From an uncultured Clostridia bacterium (GTDB lineage: Bacteria > Bacillota > Clostridia > TANB77 > CAG-508): DNA of 27,605 bases. The translations under genes and the position numbers were made by a program. Every line of letters begins with the position of its first letter. Within the stretch, counting starts at the first letter, position 1. Location: contig CAKOUU010000020.1 in NCBI GenBank assembly GCA_934120675.1, forward strand, positions 1 through 27,605. Direction: 5' to 3'. Under the pieces are notes generated by a model that did no database searches, had not been told where the DNA came from, and saw nothing but the letters and a program-made list of their open reading frames with translations. Below are positions 1 to 6,787 of this stretch, in pieces.

Positions 1-692
1 ACTGCATTTTCTGCTAATGTTTTTGTTACATTATAATAATAATCATCTATTTTTATTGTTTTTTCTGTTTTATTTCCATCTCCTGTTGTTATTACAAATT
101 TATATTCTTTTCCTAATTCCACATAATAATCTATCCCTAATGGTGTTTTTCTATTTTCCATTATTATTGAATCTTTACTAGCTTCTGGATAATCTACTCG
201 TTTAAGCCCATTTACTTTATCTGTTATTTTTATAAGTATTTTTACTTTTCCATTTTCTATTTTCTCTGTTTCATATTCAAATTCCAAACTACTCAAATTA
301 TATTCAGATGAACTTATTTCTAGATTCTGCCCTATTAAAAATTTGCCAGTTATATTGCTTTTATTCATTACAACTAATTTTCCATTTAATGATGCATCTT
401 CTTTTATTGTTGGACTATAATCACTTGAAATTGCAGAACTTATCCATTCCTGCGTTACATCATCTAAACTCGCATTTCCTTTTTTATCTACTTGTAATTC
501 ATTTAATGCCAATGTTAATTGCTCTTGCATTTCTGATTGCACATGTGCCTTTTTTGCTTGTTTTACTCTTGCAAACAAACCATTTTTTCCACCTAATGTT
601 GCTATTGCTATTCCCGCCAATATTAACAATATAATTATGGTTATAACCAATGCTACTAGTGTGATTGCTTTTGTACTCTTTAATTTGTTCAT
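1..692 (-). CDS. Pilin-like surface protein, 3' part cut by window edge
   Basis: Reading the minus strand from the ATG at 692 gives 230 uninterrupted codons up to the window edge, so the C-terminus is missing. The start follows a good ribosome binding site (GAAGGAGAAAAAC). The N-terminus is a short basic leader, then ITLVALVITIIILLILAG, a hydrophobic helix of the class III (type IV pilin or pseudopilin) kind expected to be cut before Ile10 by a prepilin peptidase. The usual Glu at mature position +5 is absent; the equivalent position is Ala. After the helix come a Lys/Gln-rich amphipathic stretch (about 36-62) and a beta-rich, hydrophilic extracellular part. Proteins with this N-terminus are common in uncultured Clostridia and are usually annotated as prepilin-type or type II secretion proteins. 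Whether it forms a filament or only uses the segment as an anchor cannot be told here. No pilus assembly gene is in the window. Confidence 0.75.
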   Translation of the reverse strand, partial: MNKLKSTKAITLVALVITIIILLILAGIAIATLGGKNGLFARVKQAKKAHVQSEMQEQLTLALNELQVDKKGNASLDDVTQEWISSAISSDYSPTIKEDASLNGKLVVMNKSNITGKFLIGQNLEISSSEYNLSSLEFEYETEKIENGKVKILIKITDKVNGLKRVDYPEASKDSIIMENRKTPLGIDYYVELGKEYKFVITTGDGNKTEKTIKIDDYYYNVTKTLAENA

Positions 693-721
693 GTTTTTCT
701 CCTTCGTTTTAAAATTTTTAC

Positions 722-738
722 TACAGGCTATTCCTGTA
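722..738 (-). promoter_or_regulatory. Small hairpin in the leader of the pilin-like gene
   Basis: A perfect 6-bp inverted repeat (TACAGG / CCTGTA, 5-nt loop) lies about 20 nt upstream of the ribosome binding site of the pilin-like gene. It could modulate translation or mRNA stability. A weak -35-like TTGAAC lies further upstream (near 767), without a convincing -10 at normal spacing. Confidence 0.3.
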
Positions 739-852
739 ATTCAATATTATCACACTTTTAAATTTAGTTCAACCGTTCTAGATAATTTTATTTATTATTA
801 TTTAACAGCTTTCATACATTGTATATTTTAATTTATAAGTTTATATTGTTGC

Positions 853-892
853 TTTATAAAAGTATTACATTTTAATGCAATACTTTTATAAA
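853..892. terminator. Inverted repeat after the small coiled-coil gene
   Basis: TTTATAAAAGTATT (853-866) and AATACTTTTATAAA (879-892) form a perfect 14-bp stem with a 12-nt loop, beginning 3 nt after the stop codon of the minus-strand coiled-coil gene. A short T run follows on the plus strand only. It probably ends or protects the minus-strand transcript, but it is not a textbook terminator because the stem is AT-rich and lacks a U tract on that strand. Confidence 0.5.
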
Positions 893-895
893 TTT

Positions 896-1408
896 TTAAG
901 CGGTTAATACCTTTTCAAGTGCCTTTACACCTTTTAATGTTCTTTCTTTATGTTCTCTAAGTTCATTCTCAATTTTCTCATGTTCCTCATTTTTTTTATC
1001 ATATAAAAATTCAATATTTTCCCTTAACGCCTTTGATGCATCTTTAATTATTCTGTCTTCAGTTATTTTTAATCTTCGGTCTATTTCCTTTGTTATATTG
1101 TCTGTTATGTTTTCTTCAGTTGTTTTTATTTTTTGATCTATTTCTTTTGTTATATTGTCTGTTATGTTCTCTTCAGTTGTTTTTATTTTTTTGTCCATTT
1201 CTTTTGTTATGTTTTCTTTTGTATTTTCAAGTTTTTGGTCAAATTCTTCTCTTAATGTTGTTATTATTTTTTCCTCTGTTTCTTCAATTTTTTTGTCAAC
1301 TTTGTCAAATTTTTGATCAAATCCATCCATTCTTTGGTTAATTCCCTGAAACTGTAGCTGAAACTGCAAACTCATATCATCAAGTTTTTTTAAAATTTTT
1401 TCTTCCAT
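896..1408 (-). CDS. Small coiled-coil protein with 19-residue tandem repeats
   Basis: A 170-residue protein of unknown function. The start is set at the ATG at 1408 because AAAGGAGG lies immediately upstream; an in-frame TTG at 1429 would place that ribosome binding site inside the coding region. The protein is almost entirely Lys/Glu/Ile helix, with no signal peptide, membrane segment or cysteine. Its centre (roughly residues 70-125) holds two near-identical 19-residue units (TEENITDNITKEIDQKIKT), encoded by a 57-bp tandem DNA repeat at about 1085-1200. A shorter, degenerate unit lacking ITDN lies before them and a diverged one after. This predicts an extended coiled-coil rod. It is monocistronic, with its own consensus promoter upstream and a hairpin just after the stop. 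Similar long-helix proteins occur in phages and as small cytoplasmic scaffolds, but nothing specific identifies this one. Confidence 0.7.
   Translation of the reverse strand: MEEKILKKLDDMSLQFQLQFQGINQRMDGFDQKFDKVDKKIEETEEKIITTLREEFDQKLENTKENITKEMDKKIKTTEENITDNITKEIDQKIKTTEENITDNITKEIDRRLKITEDRIIKDASKALRENIEFLYDKKNEEHEKIENELREHKERTLKGVKALEKVLTA
1085..1200 (-). repeat. 57-bp in-frame tandem repeat inside the coiled-coil gene
   Basis: The segment starting TCTGTTATGT at 1101 recurs at 1158, exactly 57 bp later, with only a few substitutions over the unit. The period is 19 codons, so copy-number change would keep the reading frame. Confidence 0.75.
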
Positions 1409-1501
1409 TGGTATTCCTCCTTTCGTCAAAATTTGCTATATAGTAATATTTATTTTCAACATAAAAATATTTTTAATATCTAAAATTCATATTGTAAAAT
1501 C

Positions 1502-1530
1502 ATTATAATATTATAGAACCAAAATGTCAA
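1502..1530 (-). promoter_or_regulatory. Perfect sigma-A consensus promoter of the coiled-coil gene
   Basis: On the minus strand, TTGACA (1525-1530) is followed after exactly 17 bp by TATAAT (1502-1507), both matching consensus in all positions. Initiation near 1495 would give a leader of about 87 nt before the ATG at 1408. Confidence 0.75.
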
Positions 1531-1757
1531 TATTTATTTAAAAGTTTTATATAAATTTTTAGCTCACTATTATGTTTAAAATTAATCTTAATATATGGGA
1601 ATCTATCCGATTAAAAATTAATAAATAAAAATTTGAATTAAAAAACTATATTCTATATAGCCATATTATGTATATCATAGTATGCTAAATTTGTAAATAG
1701 ATATATTAAAATATTCCTAAAAATCGACCGCAAAATTCGACAAAAAATAACAAAAAT

Positions 1758-1778
1758 GAGACAGTTTTGCACTGTCCC
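1758..1778 (-). terminator. Terminator of gap
   Basis: Minus-strand hairpin with arms GGGACAGT and ACTGTCTC around a 5-nt loop, followed by ATTTTTGTTATTTTTT. It begins 13 nt after the gap stop codon. The arms contain the GGGACAG and GAGAC words seen in other hairpins of this window. Confidence 0.75.
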
Positions 1779-1791
1779 ACTTGTTTCATTA

Positions 1792-2808
1792 TTATCCTAA
1801 TTCAGCAAAATATTTAATTGTTCTAACCATTTGACTAGTATAAGAGTTTTCATTATCATACCAAGAAACAACTTGTACTTGATATAAACCGTTTCCGATT
1901 TCTGTTACCATAGTTTGTGTTGAATCAAATAATGAACCATATCTCATTCCTATAACATCTGAAGAAACTAAGTATTCATCTGTATATCCAAATGATTCGC
2001 TACTTTGAGCTTTCATTGCTGCATTTATTGATTCTTCTGTAATGTTTTCTCCTTTAACAACTGCAACTAATATTGTTGTTGAACCTGTTGGTACTGGAAC
2101 TCTTTGAGCTGAACCAATTAGTTTTCCATTTAATTCTGGTATAACTAGTCCAATAGCTTTTGCTGCTCCTGTTGTATTTGGTACAATGTTAACAGCTGCT
2201 GCTCTAGCTCTTCTTAAATCACCTTTTCTGTGTGGTCCATCTAATACCATTTGGTCACCTGTGTAAGCATGAACTGTTGTCATTATTCCTGATTGAATTG
2301 GTGCATAATCATTTAATGCTTTTGCCATTGGTGCTAAACAGTTTGTTGTACATGATGCTGCTGATATTATTTTGTCTTCTGGTGTTAATACTTTTTCGTT
2401 TACACCATATACGATTGTTGGTAAGTCTTTTCCAGCTGGTGCTGAAATTACAACTTTTTTAGCTCCTGCATCAATATGTGCTTGTGCTTTATCTTTAGAT
2501 GTATAGAATCCTGTACATTCTAGAACTACATCTACTCCTATTTCTCCCCATGGTAGGTTTGCAGCATCTTTTTCTGAATATATTTTGATTGTTTTTCCAT
2601 CTACTGTTATTGAATCTTCTCCTGCTTCTACTGTTTCAGCTTTTTCATATCTTCCTTGTGCTGAATCATATTTTAATAAATGAGCTAACATTTTAGGACT
2701 TGTTAAGTCGTTTATTGCTACGATTTCATATCCTTCTGCTCCAAACATTTGTCTAAATGCTAGACGTCCTATACGTCCAAATCCATTAATGGCTACTTTT
2801 ACTGACAT
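1792..2808 (-). CDS. gap: Glyceraldehyde-3-phosphate dehydrogenase, type I
   Basis: NAD-dependent glycolytic enzyme converting glyceraldehyde 3-phosphate and phosphate to 1,3-bisphosphoglycerate. The length (338 aa) is normal. The Rossmann motif INGFGRIGR lies at residues 7-15. Asp34, at the end of the second beta strand (AIND), is the residue expected for NAD rather than NADP. The catalytic motif SCTTNC carries the nucleophile Cys153, and the C-terminal SWYDNE motif is present. The start has AAAGGAGG at proper distance. The gene has its own promoter (2891-2919) and terminator (1758-1778), so it is monocistronic. The usual partner pgk is not adjacent. The identification is secure. Confidence 0.97.
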   Translation of the reverse strand: MSVKVAINGFGRIGRLAFRQMFGAEGYEIVAINDLTSPKMLAHLLKYDSAQGRYEKAETVEAGEDSITVDGKTIKIYSEKDAANLPWGEIGVDVVLECTGFYTSKDKAQAHIDAGAKKVVISAPAGKDLPTIVYGVNEKVLTPEDKIISAASCTTNCLAPMAKALNDYAPIQSGIMTTVHAYTGDQMVLDGPHRKGDLRRARAAAVNIVPNTTGAAKAIGLVIPELNGKLIGSAQRVPVPTGSTTILVAVVKGENITEESINAAMKAQSSESFGYTDEYLVSSDVIGMRYGSLFDSTQTMVTEIGNGLYQVQVVSWYDNENSYTSQMVRTIKYFAELG

Positions 2809-2890
2809 AATAAAATTCCTCCTTTAATTTAGCATTGGTTTTTCCTTTGCTTTTTCTTTTTAGTATTACCATATTTTTTTTGGCAATTCA

Positions 2891-2919
2891 ATTCTATATC
2901 AAAAATATTTAGTTTTCAA
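2891..2919 (-). promoter_or_regulatory. Promoter of gap
   Basis: On the minus strand, TTGAAA (2914-2919), 17 bp, TAGAAT (2891-2896): five of six matches in each box. The leader would be about 75 nt. A TTGCCA closer to the gene lacks a -10 at good spacing. Confidence 0.6.
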
Positions 2920-2969
2920 GTATTATTATTAATTTTTTCAACAATATTTCGACTTTTTTTGACATATTT

Positions 2970-3005
2970 AATGAGACAAATTAGGTCTGTCCCAAATGTC
3001 TCATT
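2970..3005. repeat. Hairpin overlapping the GH15 stop codon
   Basis: AATGAGACA (2970-2978) and TGTCTCATT (2997-3005) pair perfectly across an 18-nt loop containing GGGACAGACC on the minus strand. The TGA stop of the GH15 gene (3001-3003) lies in the stem. There is no U tract after the stem on the minus strand, so this looks more like a REP-type unit than a standard terminator. Confidence 0.5.
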
Positions 3006-4962
3006 TTTCATATAATTTTTCAAGTACAATTATAAACATTGCATGTGACCATCCAAGTCCAATAACCCAATTAGGTTTTAAAGTTTCATTATTAACTTGT
3101 TCACCTAATAAATAATGTTTACCAGCTGTTTTAATGACAAAATCAAATGTTTCTTTTGCTTTCTTTTTCTCTCCTGTTTCTAGGTAATACAAGGTCATCC
3201 AAAGGTTAGCAATAGGCCAAGGATTTCCATCCATATAATTATCATTTTCAAATCTTTGATATCCACCAGTATAAGTTCTCAAGCTCAAATTAATTCTTTC
3301 GATAGTATTTTGAACTTTCTTTTCTTTTGGTTTAAATACTTCAAATGGTGTAACTGCACCAATTATGCTTATATCCATCTTTTTGTCTTCTGGATTTCTT
3401 ACATATGATTTCTTTTCTTCGTCATATAAGTATTTATTGATATATTTTTTTATTTCAAGTTGTAATTTTTCTATTTCTTTTTTTGATTTTTCAACTTTTT
3501 CTTGTTTTAATCTATTGTTTTCAAAGTCTGATACATCTTTTCCTAGCACATCATAAATTTTTAGCATACTTACAAATGCTGAATAAATACTTGCTAGTGA
3601 ATATAAGTGTACTCCCTCACACATTTCCCATAAATCATAACTTACATGATATTTATGTGCTTGTAAATTGTCTTTTGAATCTATTTGTGAATTATCTATT
3701 CCTTGTCCATCATTTTTGAAAGCATATTCAACCCAGTCTTTTACATATCTTTTTAAGAAATCTGTTGCTTTTTCACACATTTGTAAATTATCTTTTAAGA
3801 ATTTTTCGGAATTTGTATATTTATAATGTTCATATACCCCAAAAACTACACTTGCTGTTTCGTCAATTTGGTATCCCCAACAAGGAGCTAATTTTCCATC
3901 TGTATAAAAACGTTGTTCCCACATTCCATTTTTGCTTTGTGTTTTTTGGCAAAATACTTTGTAGAATTTCTCAGTTTCTTTATTCATTTTTAAGATGTCC
4001 ATTGCTTTTGTCATAAATACAGCATCTCTAGGCCAACAATATGCATATCTTCCACATTTTGTGAAGTTTTCGTCTATTTCAGGTGATGCTATAATTGCTC
4101 CTGTTTCGGCATTTGTCAATAAAGGAAATAGCAATATACTTCTTTTATAAATTTCATATATTCTTTCGTCATAACTGTTTTCTGGTTCTTTAATTTTTAA
4201 ACCATTGTGTTGTTTTACATATTTTCTCCAATATGCTTTTGTATTAATATATTCTTTTTCAAAATCTATTCTTTTAACTCTTTCAATTTCATCTTCAATG
4301 TCTGAAATATTTTTGTTTTCGTCAATTAGAATTGCTATTTCTAACTCTTTCTTTTCTCCTGGTTTTATTGTTCCTATTTCATATGCTATTGATGTATCTT
4401 TTGACATTCCAATATAATCTTTGTCATATATTTCTGTTCTTTTTATATTATTTATGCTTCCATTTATCTGGTGTTTTATAATGTCTTTTCCTTTTGCAAA
4501 AGTTGAGAATGTAAAGTCATGTGCATATTGCATCATTCCACCATCGATTATTTTGCATCCAACAAAATTATTTGTATCTGATAACAATTCAGAATGAATG
4601 TAAAATTGAGTATTTAAATCAATTTTGCTTTCATTTAAAAATGTGTATTTTTTTAGTAATATATTTTCTTTTATTAACACAAAATCTGTTTGCACTATTT
4701 TTAAATTGAAGTATGTGTTTGTTATTTCTGTATTTAATATATTTGTGTCTGTGTCATAATATTGTTTATATGTGTTGTTTATGTCGTCATGTAAATATAT
4801 TAAATCTGATTCGTTTATTTTCACTCCTGTATGGAAGTAATTTATATATTGTCTGTTGTCTTTACTTGGGAAATATACTCTTTGCATTTCTCCCTTTGCT
4901 GTAAATGTTGCTATCATTTTTTTATTTCCAATTATTGCTTCATTTAAATATTTGTTTTCCAT
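3001..4962 (-). CDS. Glycoside hydrolase family 15 (glucoamylase-like) protein
   Basis: A 653-residue enzyme with a GH15-like architecture: an N-terminal beta-sandwich of about 260 residues followed by an (alpha/alpha)6 barrel. Visible family signatures are GRYAYCWPRDAVFM near residue 306, GYQIDETASVVFGVYEH, the YDLWEMCEG segment carrying the likely general acid Glu, GGYQRFENDNYMDGNPWPIA, and a C-terminal GEQ/NWVIGLGWSHAMF segment that should supply the general base. Relatives hydrolyse terminal alpha-glucosidic bonds in maltodextrin or trehalose-like substrates; the exact substrate cannot be told. There is no signal peptide, so it is cytoplasmic and may act on stored or imported glucans and feed Pgi. 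AGAGAGG precedes the ATG. A large hairpin ends only about 14 bp before the start codon, leaving no room for a promoter between them. Confidence 0.85.
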   Translation of the reverse strand: MENKYLNEAIIGNKKMIATFTAKGEMQRVYFPSKDNRQYINYFHTGVKINESDLIYLHDDINNTYKQYYDTDTNILNTEITNTYFNLKIVQTDFVLIKENILLKKYTFLNESKIDLNTQFYIHSELLSDTNNFVGCKIIDGGMMQYAHDFTFSTFAKGKDIIKHQINGSINNIKRTEIYDKDYIGMSKDTSIAYEIGTIKPGEKKELEIAILIDENKNISDIEDEIERVKRIDFEKEYINTKAYWRKYVKQHNGLKIKEPENSYDERIYEIYKRSILLFPLLTNAETGAIIASPEIDENFTKCGRYAYCWPRDAVFMTKAMDILKMNKETEKFYKVFCQKTQSKNGMWEQRFYTDGKLAPCWGYQIDETASVVFGVYEHYKYTNSEKFLKDNLQMCEKATDFLKRYVKDWVEYAFKNDGQGIDNSQIDSKDNLQAHKYHVSYDLWEMCEGVHLYSLASIYSAFVSMLKIYDVLGKDVSDFENNRLKQEKVEKSKKEIEKLQLEIKKYINKYLYDEEKKSYVRNPEDKKMDISIIGAVTPFEVFKPKEKKVQNTIERINLSLRTYTGGYQRFENDNYMDGNPWPIANLWMTLYYLETGEKKKAKETFDFVIKTAGKHYLLGEQVNNETLKPNWVIGLGWSHAMFIIVLEKLYEK

Positions 4963-4976
4963 TATTTTACCTCTCT

Positions 4977-5061
4977 AAAAAAAGCGGGAAAGGGGGACGG
5001 GTCTCCAATCCCGAAAAAATTTTTCGGGATTGGAGACCCGTCCCCCTTTCCCGTTTTTTTT
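4977..5061. repeat. Long perfect inverted repeat (REP-like) between MBL and GH15 genes
   Basis: Two 34-bp arms (4985-5018 and 5020-5053) are exact reverse complements around a single base, and flanking A7 and T8 runs extend the stem. The arms carry GGGGGACGGGTCTCCAATCC. It lies 1 bp beyond the MBL stop and about 14 bp upstream of the GH15 start codon. GC-rich stem plus U-run on either strand makes it a plausible bidirectional terminator. The same arm sequence recurs at 24394-24414 and, with changes, at 21721-21809. Confidence 0.85.
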
Positions 5062-5062
5062 C

Positions 5063-6712
5063 TTACCCTTCTATCACATTCAAAATTTGTTTTTCTAAAT
5101 CTTTAATTTTCTCATTAATTCTAAACACATCAGCATCTTTAAGTTCACCATTATTCATATCATCTCTAACAGCGTTATCCATATCGTCAATTTCAGCCCT
5201 TAATTTTTCTAACCTCTTCAATACTTCAGACTTCATATTAACAGGTAATTTCTTATCAATTTTATGTGTTAGTTTTACATCTTCATCTACATTCATCTCA
5301 TATGTTTCACCATAACTTGGAATTATAACTGGTAGTTGTGCTTCATCCTCAATTTTTTCTCCAAGTACTTCTTGAGATTCTTCTTCACCATGAATTAAAA
5401 ATACTTGTTTTGGTTTCTTTCTGAATGAGTACACAAAGTTCATTAATCCATCTTGATCTGCGTGTCCAGAATATCCTTCTATATATTCAATTCTAGCGTT
5501 TACTGCTATTTCTTCTCCAAATATTTTTACTTTTTTTGCTCCATTTACTATGCTATATCCAAGTGTTCCTGGTGCTTGGTACCCAACAAATAATATTGTT
5601 GAATTTGGATTCCATAAATTGTGTTTTAAATGATGTTTTATTCTTCCTACTTCACACATTCCACTTGCTGATATTATTATACATGGCTCTGGGTTTTCGT
5701 TTAAGGCTTTTGATTCATCAGCAGTTGTTGTAAATTTAAGTCCTGGGAATTCTAGTGGTCGGTCTCCTTTTTTTATTTCTTCTTGTGTTTCATCATCAAA
5801 TAGATTCATATTTTCTTTAAATACTTCTGTTGCAGATATTGCAAGTGGGCTATCTACATATACTGGTGCTTTCATTAATGTTTCATATTCTTTTATGAAT
5901 TTTTCGTCATCTTTTGTTTCTTTTATTTTGTTTAGTTCATATAATATTTCTTGTGTTCTTCCTACTGCAAATGATGGTATTACTACTGTTCCTTTGTTAT
6001 CAAGTGTTTCTGATACTATATCCAAAAACATTTCTGCTTTTTGGTCATTTTTGATATGTTTTCTGCTTCCATATGTTGATTCCATAACTAAGAAATCAGC
6101 ATCTTCTATCATTGTTGGTTCACTTAATAATGGGATATCATTATTTCCTAAGTCACCTGTGAATACAGTTTTTGTTTGTTTTCCATTTTCATTTACCCAT
6201 AATTCAATTATACTTGAACCTAACATATGTCCTGCATCATTAAATCTTACATGTATGTCTGGTGTTATATCTATTATTTGGTCATATTGAACTGGTTCAA
6301 ATATTTCCAAGCATCTTGCTGCTTGTTCTGCTGTATATAGTGGTTCTCTAGCTTCTTGGCCCTTTCTCATTCTTTTTCTGTTTTTCCATTCATTTTCCAT
6401 TTCTTGAATGTGACCACTGTCTGGTAACATTAGTGCACATAAGTCACAAGTTGCTTTGTGTGCATATATTTTATTTTTAAATCCTTCATTATATAGTTTT
6501 GGTATTCTTCCTGAGTGGTCAATGTGTGCATGTGTTAATAGCATAAAATCAATTTCTGCAGGATTAAAATCAAATTCGTCAAAATTTTCTTCCTCTAATT
6601 CTTTTCTTCCTTGCCACATACCACAGTCTACTAGGAATTTTTTTCCTGCTGCCTCTACTAAATAGTTTGAACCTGTTACTGTTTTTGTAGCTCCTAAAAA
6701 TGTAATTTTCAT
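5063..6712 (-). CDS. Beta-CASP metallo-beta-lactamase-fold hydrolase
   Basis: A 549-residue zinc hydrolase of the beta-CASP group (COG1236-like), relatives of which act as RNA nucleases. Motif 2, HAHIDHSG, gives His61, His63, Asp65 and His66. Later metal-binding motifs are visible as AGHMLGSS (His) and FTGDLG (Asp). The beta-CASP part begins at about residue 210 (ESTYGSR) and includes VIPSFAVGRTQE, a CIIISASGMCEVGR strand and a C-terminal SGHADQDG and FLIHGEE pair. A charged helical tail follows, from about residue 505. The protein is cytoplasmic. It is shorter than RNase J and lacks an obvious extra RNA-binding domain, so it is closer to the YSH1/CPSF-like bacterial family than to RNase J. 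Start ATG with GGAGG 8 nt upstream. A hairpin lies just upstream of the ribosome binding site. Confidence 0.88.
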   Translation of the reverse strand: MKITFLGATKTVTGSNYLVEAAGKKFLVDCGMWQGRKELEEENFDEFDFNPAEIDFMLLTHAHIDHSGRIPKLYNEGFKNKIYAHKATCDLCALMLPDSGHIQEMENEWKNRKRMRKGQEAREPLYTAEQAARCLEIFEPVQYDQIIDITPDIHVRFNDAGHMLGSSIIELWVNENGKQTKTVFTGDLGNNDIPLLSEPTMIEDADFLVMESTYGSRKHIKNDQKAEMFLDIVSETLDNKGTVVIPSFAVGRTQEILYELNKIKETKDDEKFIKEYETLMKAPVYVDSPLAISATEVFKENMNLFDDETQEEIKKGDRPLEFPGLKFTTTADESKALNENPEPCIIISASGMCEVGRIKHHLKHNLWNPNSTILFVGYQAPGTLGYSIVNGAKKVKIFGEEIAVNARIEYIEGYSGHADQDGLMNFVYSFRKKPKQVFLIHGEEESQEVLGEKIEDEAQLPVIIPSYGETYEMNVDEDVKLTHKIDKKLPVNMKSEVLKRLEKLRAEIDDMDNAVRDDMNNGELKDADVFRINEKIKDLEKQILNVIEG

Positions 6713-6728
6713 AAATTTCCTCCTCTTT

Positions 6729-6787
6729 AGACCAATTGGGACATTGGTCGAATTTCAAATTAAAAAGTCTTATGCCCAAATTGGTCT
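6729..6787. repeat. Intercistronic hairpin upstream of the MBL gene
   Basis: AGACCAATTGGG (6729-6740) pairs with CCCAAATTGGTCT (6775-6787) with one bulged A. A shorter alternative fold within 6730-6748 (ACCAAT/ATTGGT) is also possible. The repeat starts inside the last codons of the upstream coiled-coil gene and ends a few bases before the ribosome binding site of the MBL gene. The loop side contains GGGACA. Confidence 0.55.

Larger units (their letters stand above)
1409..1791. other. Intergenic stretch between the coiled-coil gene and gap
   Basis: This 383-bp stretch holds the coiled-coil gene's leader and promoter (1502-1530) at one end and the gap terminator hairpin (1758-1778) at the other. 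The middle, about 1540-1740, is extremely AT-rich; no open reading frame, RNA gene or long repeat is visible there. Confidence 0.6.

Noticed and set aside
1085..1200. Tandem repeat considered as a CRISPR-like array.
   Set aside because: Units are contiguous, in frame and coding, without spacers.
4905..5315. Plus-strand open frame of 136 codons spanning the long inverted repeat.
   Set aside because: It runs through the 34-bp palindrome and the antisense of two good genes, and has no ribosome binding site.
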